Source of the DNA: Carboxylicivirga linearis
Lineage (GTDB): Bacteria; Bacteroidota; Bacteroidia; Bacteroidales; Marinilabiliaceae
Assembly: GCF_018271995.1 (NCBI RefSeq)
Contig: NZ_JAGUCO010000002.1
Span: 434,001-498,000, forward strand
Direction of reading: 5' to 3'
Length of the DNA: 64,000 bases
Translations under genes and position numbers: made by a program
The notes under the pieces: model-generated
What the model saw: the letters and a program-made list of their open reading frames with translations, nothing else
Databases searched by the model: none
What the model was told of the DNA's origin: nothing
In this document: in pieces, positions 44,250-54,652 of the stretch
Numbering within the stretch: the stretch's first letter is position 1
Layout: every line of letters starts with the position of its first letter

Positions 44250-46811
44250 ATGAAAAAAACTTCTTTAAAATACACGTTTGTAACTCTTTTAACCACATTA
44301 ATATTTAGTAGCATTTCATTTGCTCAGATAATAGAACCAAAACCTTCTACCGATTATTATCTGATTCATTCAAGCGGAAATGTAGTTGCTGAAAACACCG
44401 AAACCAGAACTGTTATTAAGGAAGTATCTGGCTCTGATGACCAAATCATGCATTTTATCCCCGATGGAACTGGATATTACTGGATAAAACTTAAAGATCA
44501 GAAAAAGTTCATGGCATTAAGTGGTAGTTGGAATACTTATTTTATTACTGATTCAACAACTGACTATTCAAAATATGCCATCGAGAAAGTTTCAAGCTCA
44601 TTTGTTAGACTAAAATGCAAAGCTAACAGTAGATATTTAGGCACCGATGATATTACCGACGGTTCTTACATCTATTCTGATAAAAGTGGAACTGAGAGCC
44701 GTCATTATTGGTATATTTCTGAAGAATATCATCCAGTTCCGGCAGATACAATAAAATACCTGATAAATCCAAATGCAAGATTTACAAATAGTTTTGAAGG
44801 ATGGGGTGTTTCACTATGCTGGTGGGCCAATATGTGTGGCACCTGGAGCGATGATAAAATTGATGAAATTGTTGACTGGTTGGTTAGTCCTGAGGGCCTC
44901 AACTATAATATTTTTCGTTATAATATTGGCGGTGGTGATGATCCTTTAAACCAGAATTGCGATCCTCATCACATGGCAAGCGGAAAAGGTATACGAGCCG
45001 AAATGGAAGGATTTAAAGATTCATCTGATGGAGATTACGACTGGAGCCGCGATGCTGCACAACGTAAGATAATGCTTAAAATAAAAGAGAAACGGCCTGA
45101 TGCCATTTTTGAAGCTTTCAGTAATTCTGCTCCATATTATATGACATACAGTGGATGTTGTGCGGGGAATTTTAACGCTTGGGAAGACAACCTGAAACCG
45201 GAATACTACGAAGAATTTGCCAACTACCTTGTTGATGTATGTAAACACTATAAAGAAACCTATAATATTGAGTTTAAGACTCTGGAACCATTTAACGAAC
45301 CCGTTACCAATTACTGGGCTGCAAATGGTGGTCAGGAAGGCTGTCATTTTAGTACAGCTGCTCAAATTGACTTCTTAAAAATCCTTTCTCCTATTTTGAA
45401 AGAATCAGGACTAAATACCGTTATTTCTGCATCTGATGAAACCAGTGTTGCTCAATCAGTAACTGATTTTAATGCTTATATCGCGGATGGTACTGTACTT
45501 GATTTGGTTGATCAATGGAATACACATACCTATTCTGCCACAAACCAGGATAGAGCTAATATAAGAGCCTTATCAACAACATATAATAAAACACTATGGA
45601 TGAGTGAGGTCGGAGCTGGAGGAACTGGTTTATACGGCAACCTGAACATGGCACAAAAGCTCATACATGATATCAGATATATTCGCCCTGAGGCTTGGAT
45701 AGACTGGCAATATATAGAAGAGAATAACGATCAGTGGTGCCTGGTACAAGGTGATTTTGCAGCACAAACATACGAGCCTGTTAAGAACTTTTATGTACGC
45801 AAACAATTCAGTCACTATATTAAAACAGGAGCAAGATTTCTGGATGCACCCAATGATCAAATCCTGTCTACCTTGAATGAAACAAATGATACACTTACCA
45901 TCGTTTTGTTAAACAATTCATCATTAACAACCTATCACGAAATTGACTTGTCAATGTTTGATCAGGTGGACAATCCAAGTCATGTAACACGTACCTCTGA
46001 AACAGAAAACAACATAGATGTTACATCTTTTAAAACAGAAGGAGACAACTTGTTAGTTAGCCTTCCTGGTTACAGCTTAACAACTGTTGTAATACCTGTC
46101 AATACCGATCCTGTTGATAATGAATTACAAACTGATATTCCGTATTTAATTCTTTCACGAACTGCAAGTCTGGTAATGCAATCAACAGATAATGAAGTTC
46201 AAATTAATAACTATCAACATACCGATTCTACCCAATTATGGGTTTTATCATCCAATTCAAACGGATATACTATCAGTAATTTAAAAGGTGAATACCTTAC
46301 AGATGCGGGCACTTATTACTTGTCTACATCATCAGTACAAAATCCTATCAACCAAACATTTTTAATTGAAAGTGTAGGTGACGATTGTTATAAGATTGTT
46401 TCAACAAACACTGGTAAAGCATTGGATCTGGAAGGTGCCAACAATACCGCTGGTACCAAAGTGGGATTATACGACTATGGAACTAGCGCTGCAGCTAGCC
46501 ACAGGCAATGGATGTTTGCATTTCCACCTTCATTTAACAACCAGGATATTCCAAACAATATTAATGAGATTGAAAAGGATGACCATACCGATTTAGCACG
46601 AATTATTGGTACTAAGGGTGCTATTTTAGTGTTGCAGGCTTCAGAATTATCTGGTCAAGCATGTATTTATACCCTATCCGGAATTGAAGTAGCCCAACAG
46701 GAAATTAAAGGATCATCAAGCCTAGTACCTGTTAAAAGGGGAATTTACATAGTTCGTTACAATCTAAAAAAGCAAAATAGTATAATAACCACTAAGGTGT
46801 TTGTAAAATAA
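44250..46811 (+). CDS. Secreted GH30-family glycosidase with type IX sorting domain
   Basis: I set the start at ATG 44250, which opens a signal peptide (MKKTSLKYTFVTLLTTLIF); the frame extends to an unlikely TTG. The 853-residue protein has, in order: a ricin-like module (about 25-165), a GH30 TIM barrel and beta domain (about 180-615), a second ricin-type beta-trefoil (about 630-765) and a type IX secretion C-terminal sorting domain. The acid/base is Glu350 in FNEP and the nucleophile is Glu453 in MSEVGAGG. 'GWGVSLCWWANMCGTW' resembles the endo-beta-1,6-galactanase/glucanase branch. It probably degrades an extracellular polysaccharide. Confidence 0.92.
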   Translation: MKKTSLKYTFVTLLTTLIFSSISFAQIIEPKPSTDYYLIHSSGNVVAENTETRTVIKEVSGSDDQIMHFIPDGTGYYWIKLKDQKKFMALSGSWNTYFITDSTTDYSKYAIEKVSSSFVRLKCKANSRYLGTDDITDGSYIYSDKSGTESRHYWYISEEYHPVPADTIKYLINPNARFTNSFEGWGVSLCWWANMCGTWSDDKIDEIVDWLVSPEGLNYNIFRYNIGGGDDPLNQNCDPHHMASGKGIRAEMEGFKDSSDGDYDWSRDAAQRKIMLKIKEKRPDAIFEAFSNSAPYYMTYSGCCAGNFNAWEDNLKPEYYEEFANYLVDVCKHYKETYNIEFKTLEPFNEPVTNYWAANGGQEGCHFSTAAQIDFLKILSPILKESGLNTVISASDETSVAQSVTDFNAYIADGTVLDLVDQWNTHTYSATNQDRANIRALSTTYNKTLWMSEVGAGGTGLYGNLNMAQKLIHDIRYIRPEAWIDWQYIEENNDQWCLVQGDFAAQTYEPVKNFYVRKQFSHYIKTGARFLDAPNDQILSTLNETNDTLTIVLLNNSSLTTYHEIDLSMFDQVDNPSHVTRTSETENNIDVTSFKTEGDNLLVSLPGYSLTTVVIPVNTDPVDNELQTDIPYLILSRTASLVMQSTDNEVQINNYQHTDSTQLWVLSSNSNGYTISNLKGEYLTDAGTYYLSTSSVQNPINQTFLIESVGDDCYKIVSTNTGKALDLEGANNTAGTKVGLYDYGTSAAASHRQWMFAFPPSFNNQDIPNNINEIEKDDHTDLARIIGTKGAILVLQASELSGQACIYTLSGIEVAQQEIKGSSSLVPVKRGIYIVRYNLKKQNSIITTKVFVK

Positions 46812-47021
46812 ACACATTCCATCATACCTTTTTAATTGTAAAACAATTGTCTTATACCTTATCGAATCATAGACTAAAAAGTTAAAATGAAATATCTTGA
46901 TATTTTCATAAAACTATAATCATTAAACCTATATATCAAACACTATATCAATTTCATTTACGTTAATTATTATATTTACCCTACTAATTTCTGTGATAAA
47001 CATCTAAAATCAATCAAATTT

Positions 47022-48422
47022 ATGAGACTTACGTTTTTCATTTTATCTGTACTATTGTTAGCATCATGCAGTAACAACAACACAATTACCTTAAGCGGTG
47101 TTATTACTAACCCCGATAGCAATGTAATAACACTTAACATCCCTTACACGCAAACCCATGACACTATTGCAACCCTTGCTGAAGATGGAACATTTAAAGC
47201 TACCATTGAAATAAGTAAGCCACATATGGCCAATTTAATTAATGGGGATGCTTATTTGAAATTAAACCTTGTTCCTGGTGCCAATCTCAATATTAAATTT
47301 GATGGAATAGAATTAAAAAGTGGAAAAGCAGCCAATGTAACAATAACTGGTGAGGGAAGTGAAAGTTCCTCTCTCCTTTTAAATATGAGAAATGCCGACA
47401 CTAACAACAACCTGAGAGCGGTATTATCTCTGCCGACTGCTGAATTTGAAGAAACAGTAACTTCAGATGCGATGCTATTAAGTAAGATGATTGAAGAATT
47501 TGAATCCTCAAACCCCGGTAATGATACTTTTATTGAAATGCTTCGATTGGAACAAAAGGTTTTATTAGCTCAAAAGTATGATTACTTTGTGATGTATCAT
47601 GCCAGATTTGCACCCAACGATACCTTACCAATTCCGGAAGAATACAAAACATTTTCGGCAACCATACCAACCGATAACTATGAAGCTTTTAAGGAAATTA
47701 GAGTTTATCAGCAGTTTGTGGTTAATGAACATACTTCTAAAATAGAGAATCAAATAAAAGAAGAAGAAATTGAGGAAAGAAGTGCTGAATTTGTTAATAG
47801 GGAAATTGATATTATTAAAACATTAGAAGTTCCCCAAATTGTAAAAGATGAATTAGGTAACCGTTTATTAGGCTCATACACTTATCAGCCAGACAGCATT
47901 AAGAATATAATGAAAGAACGCTATACTGAAATTATCACTAATAAAAAATACACTAAAGCATTTACCGTTTTACTTGCTCAACTCGAAAAATTACAGCCGG
48001 GAGCAATTGCCCCAACCTTCGCTTATAATGATATCAATGGAGAGAAAGTAACATCTGAAGATTTAAAAGGCAAGGTAATTTATATTGATGTTTGGGCAAC
48101 CTGGTGTGGACCGTGTAAGGCTGAAATCCCTCATTTAAAAAAGATGGAAGAGGAATTGCACGAGCAAGACATTGCGTTTGTGAGTATCTCGGTTGATAAC
48201 AATAAAAGTGCCTGGGAGAAAATGGTAGCTGAAAAAGAATTAAAAGGTTATCAGCTTTTTGCTCCCAATGACTGGAACTCAGAAATCATAAAAGATTACG
48301 CTATTCGAGGAATTCCTCGTTTTATCATGATTGATAAAGAAGGTAAGCTGGTAAATGCAAACGCCAGCCGCCCTTCCAACCCTGAAACCAAAGAAAAATT
48401 AATTGAGCTGGCAAATAGCTAA
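47022..48422 (+). CDS. TlpA-family thiol-disulfide lipoprotein (copy 1)
   Basis: This 466-residue protein begins with a lipoprotein signal (LLLASCSNN; Cys16 is the lipidation site). A DUF4369-type beta-sandwich follows at about 20-130, then a helical middle and a C-terminal thioredoxin domain (about 325-466) with the active site WCGPC (Cys362/Cys365) and the cis-Pro in RGIPRF. The layout is common in Bacteroidota periplasmic TlpA/ResA-like reductases. It is followed 60 bp later by a paralogue in the same direction. Confidence 0.93.
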   Translation: MRLTFFILSVLLLASCSNNNTITLSGVITNPDSNVITLNIPYTQTHDTIATLAEDGTFKATIEISKPHMANLINGDAYLKLNLVPGANLNIKFDGIELKSGKAANVTITGEGSESSSLLLNMRNADTNNNLRAVLSLPTAEFEETVTSDAMLLSKMIEEFESSNPGNDTFIEMLRLEQKVLLAQKYDYFVMYHARFAPNDTLPIPEEYKTFSATIPTDNYEAFKEIRVYQQFVVNEHTSKIENQIKEEEIEERSAEFVNREIDIIKTLEVPQIVKDELGNRLLGSYTYQPDSIKNIMKERYTEIITNKKYTKAFTVLLAQLEKLQPGAIAPTFAYNDINGEKVTSEDLKGKVIYIDVWATWCGPCKAEIPHLKKMEEELHEQDIAFVSISVDNNKSAWEKMVAEKELKGYQLFAPNDWNSEIIKDYAIRGIPRFIMIDKEGKLVNANASRPSNPETKEKLIELANS

Positions 48423-48482
48423 ATCATAAAGCAAAGAGGGTCACTATTGATTCTCTTTTTTTTCCAAAAAATCCAAAATCCT

Positions 48483-49871
48483 ATGACTATGAAAAATGTA
48501 CTCATTTTAATTATTACACTATTTTTTTATTCGTGCACATCTAACAATAAGATCAAAATAAGTGGAAAGATCCATAATTGTCCAGATTCAATTGTTCGTG
48601 TTTATCTGCCAGCCCTTCAAAAATACGATACAATAGCACATATAAAATCAGACGGAACTTATCAAGGATTATTATCTGTTCCTAATGAAATGATAGGCTA
48701 CATATATTGGGGGAAAACATACATCAACAGCAATTTTAAACCCGGTACAGAAATTCACATTGAAGCCAAATACAATGAGATTCTAGAGCATAATTATTCA
48801 AATATTGAATTGAAGGGTGATGGAGCTCCTAATGTTAAATTATTGTTGAAATTAAAGTCCATTAAGGGCAATTTCTCCCAGAAAAACCTATTTAACCAGT
48901 CATTTAGTAAATTTAAGGAAGAAATTAACTCATTAAATTATGATTTAGGCAAGACTCTTAATAAATACAATACCCCAAAGAATACTAGTTTCTTGACTAA
49001 AGTTCAATTAATAAACGATGTTTACGTTGCTAAAATATGCTCTGAATTCCTTAGAAAACATAAAGCAGCCAATAATGATTCAATACAAATGATTCAAGTG
49101 CTATTTGATGAAGTACCGTTAGATAAAATCGAATTTTACAAGGAAATATTAACCTACAAATATTATGTGGTAGATCATTACGAAAGAAACATCGATGATA
49201 CCCTAAAGAATAAAAAATTGAATAAATATACTGTAAAAGGGACATCTGAAGTATTTGATCAAATTGAAAAACTAAATTCTAATCAACTAATAAAGGACGA
49301 ACTTGGAAACAGGCACCTAAGACATTACTCGATGTCTCCAAGAAATACACAGGAAATAATGGAATTGAGGTATCATAACATTATTAAAAATGAGATATAC
49401 TTAACTGAAATAGAATCTGAAATAAATAAAGTAAATAAGTTAAAAACAGGTGTTATTGCACCCGTTTTTTCATATAAAGATATTAATGGTAAACTGATTA
49501 CTTCTGATGATTTAAAAGGCAAAGTTATATATATTGATGTTTGGGCAACTGAGTGCGGACCATGTATAGGTGAAATACCATATCTAAAATCGTTGGAAAG
49601 AGAATTAAAAAATCTTGATGTCGCTTTTGTAAGTATTTCGGTTGACAATGATAAAAGCAAATGGGAGAAAATGGTAGTTGAGAAAGCACTGTGTGGATAT
49701 CAACTTTTTGCACCTGATGCATACGATTCTGAAATCATAAAAGATTACGCTATTCGAGGAATTCCTCGCTTTATCATAATTGATAAAGAAGGTAAATTGG
49801 TTAATACCAATGCCAGTCGCCCTTCTAATCCTGAAACCAAAGAAAAATTAATTGAGCTGGCAAATAGCTAA
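48483..49871 (+). CDS. TlpA-family thiol-disulfide lipoprotein (copy 2)
   Basis: I set the start at ATG 48483; the frame runs up to a TTG at 48447. The 462-residue protein has a lipoprotein signal (ILIITLFFYSCTSNN), the DUF4369-like domain, a helical middle, and a thioredoxin domain with active site ECGPC (Cys358/Cys361). The usual Trp before the first Cys is replaced by Glu, which may alter redox potential or partner choice. It is paralogous to the upstream gene: the N-terminal halves are strongly diverged while the 3' end is nearly identical. Confidence 0.9.
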   Translation: MTMKNVLILIITLFFYSCTSNNKIKISGKIHNCPDSIVRVYLPALQKYDTIAHIKSDGTYQGLLSVPNEMIGYIYWGKTYINSNFKPGTEIHIEAKYNEILEHNYSNIELKGDGAPNVKLLLKLKSIKGNFSQKNLFNQSFSKFKEEINSLNYDLGKTLNKYNTPKNTSFLTKVQLINDVYVAKICSEFLRKHKAANNDSIQMIQVLFDEVPLDKIEFYKEILTYKYYVVDHYERNIDDTLKNKKLNKYTVKGTSEVFDQIEKLNSNQLIKDELGNRHLRHYSMSPRNTQEIMELRYHNIIKNEIYLTEIESEINKVNKLKTGVIAPVFSYKDINGKLITSDDLKGKVIYIDVWATECGPCIGEIPYLKSLERELKNLDVAFVSISVDNDKSKWEKMVVEKALCGYQLFAPDAYDSEIIKDYAIRGIPRFIIIDKEGKLVNTNASRPSNPETKEKLIELANS

Positions 49872-49893
49872 TATCTAAGAGACAATACAAATT

Positions 49894-49922
49894 AAACCTG
49901 GCTTAACAAGTCAGGTTTTTTT
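49894..49922 (+). terminator. Terminator after TlpA pair
   Basis: AAACCTGGCTT and AAGTCAGGTTT pair (11 pairs, one G-U) around AAC and continue into seven T, about 25 bases after the stop of the second copy. Confidence 0.93.
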
Positions 49923-50039
49923 ATACCTCCCAATCAACCATTCACAGTGGTTTTTAGCAATATTCAACAACTAAAAATCAAACTCTTAATGAAGAATTTT
50001 CTCAAATTATTTTGAAAAGAAATTTTTCTCTTATACTTT

Positions 50040-50057
50040 TGACTGAACGTTCAGTCA
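50040..50057. promoter_or_regulatory. TetR-type operator palindrome
   Basis: TGACTGAACGTTCAGTCA is a perfect 18-bp palindrome ending 12 bases before the TetR gene start. Size, symmetry and place fit the autoregulatory site of the TetR protein, probably controlling the whole operon that follows. Confidence 0.88.
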
Positions 50058-50069
50058 TTTAAAAATATT

Positions 50070-50651
50070 ATGTCACCACGAACAGATACTCAAAACGAAA
50101 AAATACGCCTAGAACGCAAACAACAAATAATGAATGTAGCGCTCAAGGTAATTGCCGATAACGGTTTTTCGAATGCCTCCATTTCCAGAATTGCAAAAGA
50201 AGCCGGAATTTCAAAAGGATTGATGTATAACTACTTCGAAAGTAAAGAAGATCTGGTTATCAACATTATGCTGGAAGGGTTCAATCAATTAACAAACTCC
50301 TTCGATCCCAATCATGATGGTGTTTTAACAGAAGAGGAACTGCACTTCTTTATTGATCAATCTTTTCAAACAGTAGAACAAAATATTCCTTTCTGGAGAA
50401 TGTATTTTATGGTTCTTTTACAGCCCGATGTTTATTCTATCATTACTCCCCAATTAGAGAAAATTCTAACTCCTTTTTACAAAACAGCCATCAACTACTT
50501 TGCCAGTCAAGGATATGATGATCCCGTTACAGAAGTTCGATTTTTTGCTGCTATAATGGATGGCGTAGGCTTGCATTATATTATGGATCCTGAAAACTTT
50601 CCAATGGAAGGCGTTAAAACCAAAATACATCAATTGTTTAAATGTAAATAA
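50070..50651 (+). CDS. TetR/AcrR-family transcriptional regulator
   Basis: This 193-residue protein has the TetR N-terminal helix-turn-helix (about 15-60: 'MNVALKVIADNGFSNASISR' and 'IAKEAGISKGLMYNYFESK') and an all-helical ligand domain. A short acidic loop (NHDGVLTEEE) resembles an EF-hand-like insertion. It most likely binds the 18-bp palindrome just upstream and represses the five genes that follow; the ligand, perhaps a lipid or hydrophobic compound, is unknown. Confidence 0.92.
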   Translation: MSPRTDTQNEKIRLERKQQIMNVALKVIADNGFSNASISRIAKEAGISKGLMYNYFESKEDLVINIMLEGFNQLTNSFDPNHDGVLTEEELHFFIDQSFQTVEQNIPFWRMYFMVLLQPDVYSIITPQLEKILTPFYKTAINYFASQGYDDPVTEVRFFAAIMDGVGLHYIMDPENFPMEGVKTKIHQLFKCK

Positions 50652-50674
50652 TCAGACAAACTAAAAATAAGACA

Positions 50675-51436
50675 ATGACAACTATCAAACACCTAAAACC
50701 GATGCTTCTTGCAATTATTATATTGATTTCAACATCAATGCAAGCTCAGGATGCAAAGGAGATTGTGAAGAAAGCCGATGATAAAATGCAGGGTGAAGAA
50801 TCAAGTATTTCAACCATGTCAATGACGATCAAACGGCCAACCTACGAACGTAATCTGGCATTTAAAAACTGGACAAAAGGCACCCAATATGCCATGACTT
50901 TAGTTACAGCACCGGCTCAGGAAAAAGGTCAGACTTTTTTAAAACGAGATCGTGAGATGTGGAACTGGAATCCGCGAATTTCTCGTATGATTAAACTTCC
51001 GCCATCAATGATGTCGCAAGGATGGATGGGATCGGACTATACCAATGACGATGCATTAAAAAAATCATCTATTGTTGAAGATTACAATCACACTTTAATT
51101 GGAGAAGAAAAGATTGATGAGCAAGATTGCTATCATATACAACTAATACCAACAGAAGAAGCAGCCGTTGTATGGGGTAAAGTAATGATGTGGATTACCA
51201 AAGACGAATACCTTCAAATGAAGGTTGAATATTACGATGAAGATGAGTTTTTAGTAAAAACAGAACTGGCGCATAATATCACCACCATTGGAGGTAGAAT
51301 CTTACCCTCGCAGTTTGAGATTATTCCTGCTGATAAACCAAATCAGAGAACCATTATTAACATTGAAAATATAGAATTCAATGTTCCTATAAACGATAAT
51401 TTCTTTTCACAGCAAAGCATGAAACGAATTCGCTAA
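50675..51436 (+). CDS. Outer-membrane-lipoprotein-sorting-like (LolA/RseB-fold) protein
   Basis: This 253-residue protein has a signal peptide (about 1-24, LISTSMQAQ). Its fold pattern is that of 'outer membrane lipoprotein-sorting' LolA-like proteins: an N-terminal helix KADDKMQGEESSISTMSMTI, then 'KGTQYAMTLVTAPAQEKGQT' and 'WNWNPRISRMIKLPPSMMSQ', then a half-barrel and C-terminal FEIIPADKPNQRT. LolA-like half-barrels carry lipids or lipoproteins across the periplasm. Its place beside LolCDE-type genes supports that role; the cargo is not known. Confidence 0.88.
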   Translation: MTTIKHLKPMLLAIIILISTSMQAQDAKEIVKKADDKMQGEESSISTMSMTIKRPTYERNLAFKNWTKGTQYAMTLVTAPAQEKGQTFLKRDREMWNWNPRISRMIKLPPSMMSQGWMGSDYTNDDALKKSSIVEDYNHTLIGEEKIDEQDCYHIQLIPTEEAAVVWGKVMMWITKDEYLQMKVEYYDEDEFLVKTELAHNITTIGGRILPSQFEIIPADKPNQRTIINIENIEFNVPINDNFFSQQSMKRIR

Positions 51437-51454
51437 TCAATTAAACATCAAACC

Positions 51455-52678
51455 ATGTCAAATAGCGAAACAAAACTAGCCTGGCGTAATATCTGGCGCA
51501 ACAAACGTCGAACTCTAATAACTGTTGCATCCATCTTTTTTGGTGTAATATTAAGTACTTTGATGACTTCGATGCAAGATGGAACTTATTCGAAAATGAT
51601 TGATAACGTGGTAAGTTTTTACTCTGGATATGTACAGATTCATCACCCTGATTACTGGGAAACTAAATCAATTGATGATCTGTTTGTACCAACTGATTCC
51701 TTAATTGATATTGTGGCTGACAATAAAGACATTGACCTGATAATTCCACGTATGGAGTCTTTCTCTTTAATGTCATACGGTAACAGCACAAAAGGTGCAA
51801 TGCTGATTGGTGTTGATCCTGCAAAGGAAAACGAACTAACACGTCTGAGTCATTGGGTAAGCAAAGGTAAATATCTAAACAAGGACGATGACGGCATTTT
51901 GATGGCAGTTAACCTGGCAAAGGCACTGAATGTTGATTTGGGCGATACATTAGCCTTGATCAGTCAGGGACATCATGGATATAGCGCAGCCGGACTTTTC
52001 CCTGTAGTAGGAATCCTTGAATTCCCCTTCCCTGCCATGAACAATTTCGGAACCTATATCACAATTGACAAAGCCCGAGAGTTTTTCTCTGCACCAGGCA
52101 TGGTCACCAGTCTGGTATTAACGGTTGATGATTACGATGATGTTTATCCCATTAAGCACGAATTGGAAACAAGTCTCGGTGATCAATATTCTGTAATGAC
52201 CTGGGATGAAATGGACCCGGTAACAAAACAAATGATCGAAGGTGATAAGGGCCAAGGCATCATTATGAAAGGCATTTTATACATACTAATTGGCTTTGGT
52301 GTTTTCTCAACGGTAATTATGATGATTGCCGAGCGCAGAAAAGAATTGGGCGTAATGATTGCTGTTGGAATGAATAAGTTAAAGCTGGCAAAAGTACTGT
52401 TTTACGAAACCATGCTAATTGGTATTGTTGGTGTTGTATCGGGCTTTGCGGTTAGTGTTCCGTTAATCTGGTTTCTGGTAAAAAGTCCAATCCCACTAAC
52501 AGGAGAAGTAGCTGATGTGTACGAGCAATTTGGAATGGAACCAGCCATTTATTTCGGAAACGACACAATGGTTTTTGGAGGTCAGATACTGATTGTATTT
52601 GCCATCACATTATTGGTATCGATTTATCCGCTAAGTAAAATTTTACGCTTACAAGTAACCAAAGCTCTTCGTTCATAA
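51455..52678 (+). CDS. FtsX/LolE-type ABC permease 1
   Basis: This 407-residue permease has the MacB/FtsX layout: an N-terminal helix (WRNIWRNKRRTLITVASIFF), a large periplasmic domain (about 45-275) and three C-terminal helices ('VFSTVIMMIAERRKELGVMI', 'AVGMNKLKLAKVLFYETMLI'). It pairs with the next permease and the LolD-type ATPase. The system extracts a hydrophobic substrate from the inner membrane. The gene lies 18 bp after the LolA-like gene. Confidence 0.92.
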   Translation: MSNSETKLAWRNIWRNKRRTLITVASIFFGVILSTLMTSMQDGTYSKMIDNVVSFYSGYVQIHHPDYWETKSIDDLFVPTDSLIDIVADNKDIDLIIPRMESFSLMSYGNSTKGAMLIGVDPAKENELTRLSHWVSKGKYLNKDDDGILMAVNLAKALNVDLGDTLALISQGHHGYSAAGLFPVVGILEFPFPAMNNFGTYITIDKAREFFSAPGMVTSLVLTVDDYDDVYPIKHELETSLGDQYSVMTWDEMDPVTKQMIEGDKGQGIIMKGILYILIGFGVFSTVIMMIAERRKELGVMIAVGMNKLKLAKVLFYETMLIGIVGVVSGFAVSVPLIWFLVKSPIPLTGEVADVYEQFGMEPAIYFGNDTMVFGGQILIVFAITLLVSIYPLSKILRLQVTKALRS

Positions 52679-52697
52679 CCTTTAAAAACAAAAAATC

Positions 52698-53918
52698 ATG
52701 ATACTATCCATATCCTGGCGAAACGTGTGGCGAAGTAAAACCCGAAGCGCCGTTATACTTTTTGCCATTGCCTTGGGAATTTTCACGGGTGTATTTAATT
52801 ATGCATTTTACAATGGGATGGCCATCCAACGCATTAACTCAGCTATCTCAACGGAAGCATCACACATTCAACTACATCAAAAAGGCTACCTCGAAGAGCC
52901 TGATGAAAAGAAGTATATTGAAAATGCAACCACACTGGCAGTAGACATTGCAGCTGAAGATTCTGTTCAGGCAACATGTTCTCGCTTTATTGTACAAGGA
53001 ATGATTCAGTCTCCAACCACCTCATCAGGCATAAAAATAATGGGAATAAACCCTGAAATTGAATCAACCGTTACCAACCTACATACAAAAATCAAAGACG
53101 GTGCGTATTTCGAAGGTATCAAGCGAAATCCGGTTGTAATTGGTCAGAAGCTGGCTGATAAACTGAAGTTGAAAATTCGCTCTAAAGTAGTAATCACCTT
53201 TGCCGATAAAGAAGGTTATATCTCAGGAGCTTCGTTCAGAGTGGCAGGCATTTATCAAACTGCCAACAATATGTACGACCAAACCAATATTTTTGTGAGA
53301 GCTGAAGATTTAACTTCGTTGTATGGAGTTGATGCTTCTGCTGGACACGAAATTGCAGTATTATTAAATCATTCTGAGAACGTTCCTGCTGTTTTGGCAA
53401 ATTTGGAGAGTAAGTATTCGAAATACGATGTTAAAGAATGGCGGCAAATTATGCCTGAGGTTTCAATGCTCGAATCAAGCCTCGACATCTCTATGTACAT
53501 CTTTATGATCATCATCTTACTGGCATTGGTTTTTGGTATTATCAATACCATGCTGATGGCTGTATTGGAACGCACAAAAGAGTTAGGTATGTTAATGTCG
53601 ATTGGAATGAATAAATCGCGTGTGTTTAAAATGATAATGATTGAAACAGTCTTCCTCTCACTAATAGGTGGCGTTGTTGGAATAATTATGGGAGCCGTTG
53701 TTACTATTGCCACAGCTAATTCAGGCATTGATATTTCTATGGTCTCTGAAGGATTTGGTGCCATGGGTTATGATTCCATTGTTTATCCTGTTCTGAAGAT
53801 TAAAAATGTAATTGATGTTGTAATTATGGTATTTATTACGGGGATGCTGGCAGCCATCTATCCTGCCCTAAAAGCATTAAAATTGAAGCCTGCAGAAGCG
53901 ATTCGCATTGATATGTAA
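52698..53918 (+). CDS. FtsX/LolC-type ABC permease 2
   Basis: This 406-residue paralogue of the upstream permease (SWRNVWRSKTRSAVILFAIA at the start) has the same periplasmic domain and a three-helix FtsX module ('VFGIINTMLMAVLERTKELG', 'SIGMNKSRVFKMIMIETVFL'). The two permeases probably form a heterodimer, as LolC/LolE do. The gene starts 19 bp after permease 1. Confidence 0.92.
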   Translation: MILSISWRNVWRSKTRSAVILFAIALGIFTGVFNYAFYNGMAIQRINSAISTEASHIQLHQKGYLEEPDEKKYIENATTLAVDIAAEDSVQATCSRFIVQGMIQSPTTSSGIKIMGINPEIESTVTNLHTKIKDGAYFEGIKRNPVVIGQKLADKLKLKIRSKVVITFADKEGYISGASFRVAGIYQTANNMYDQTNIFVRAEDLTSLYGVDASAGHEIAVLLNHSENVPAVLANLESKYSKYDVKEWRQIMPEVSMLESSLDISMYIFMIIILLALVFGIINTMLMAVLERTKELGMLMSIGMNKSRVFKMIMIETVFLSLIGGVVGIIMGAVVTIATANSGIDISMVSEGFGAMGYDSIVYPVLKIKNVIDVVIMVFITGMLAAIYPALKALKLKPAEAIRIDM

Positions 53919-53939
53919 AACTCTTAAAAACCAAACATT

Positions 53940-54626
53940 ATGAATGTAATTGAAGTTAAAAAACTGACCAAAACATATAACGATTCAGAAGTTAAAGTCC
54001 ATGCTGTTCAAGGAATTGATTTAGAAATACAAGAAGGGGAATTTACAGCTATTGTCGGACCATCAGGATGTGGAAAAACCACTTTTCTGAACATGTTAGG
54101 AGGATTAGATCAACCAACTGAAGGAAATATTCGCATCGGAGACACTATGGTTCATGACTTAAAACCATCAGAACTGATCGATTTTAGATTGCACAATATA
54201 GGATTTGTTTTCCAGGCTTATAACCTTATTCCTGTGCTAACCGCCAAGGAAAATGTGGAATTTATCATGCAACTTCAAGGTAAAAGCAAGGAAGAGCGAG
54301 ACAAAAGAGCTATTAGCCTGTTAACCGAAGTTGGTTTAGGTGATCGTGTAGACGCACGTCCGTCACGCTTATCCGGAGGGCAACAACAGCGCGTGGCTGT
54401 AGCCAGAGCATTAGCTTCCAAACCTAAGTTTGTTTTAGCTGACGAACCTACGGCCAATCTTGATTCTACCTCAACAGAGACCTTGCTCGATATTATGGAA
54501 AAACTAAATCGAGAAGAAAATATCACATTCATTTTTAGTACTCATGATGCAAGGGTAGTAAATAAAGCTCGTCGTGTTATACAGCTTGAAGATGGCAAAA
54601 TTATTAAAGACGAACGCAAAGCATAG
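53940..54626 (+). CDS. LolD/MacB-type ABC ATPase
   Basis: This 228-residue ATPase has Walker A GPSGCGKTT, a Q-loop in FVFQAYNLIP, signature LSGGQQQRVAVARAL, Walker B KFVLADEPTANLDS and the switch His in STHDAR. It matches the LolD/MacB/FtsE class and serves the two FtsX-type permeases encoded upstream. It lies 21 bp after permease 2. Confidence 0.95.
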   Translation: MNVIEVKKLTKTYNDSEVKVHAVQGIDLEIQEGEFTAIVGPSGCGKTTFLNMLGGLDQPTEGNIRIGDTMVHDLKPSELIDFRLHNIGFVFQAYNLIPVLTAKENVEFIMQLQGKSKEERDKRAISLLTEVGLGDRVDARPSRLSGGQQQRVAVARALASKPKFVLADEPTANLDSTSTETLLDIMEKLNREENITFIFSTHDARVVNKARRVIQLEDGKIIKDERKA

Positions 54627-54652
54627 TTTTTTTGATAGTCAAGATGCTTTAT

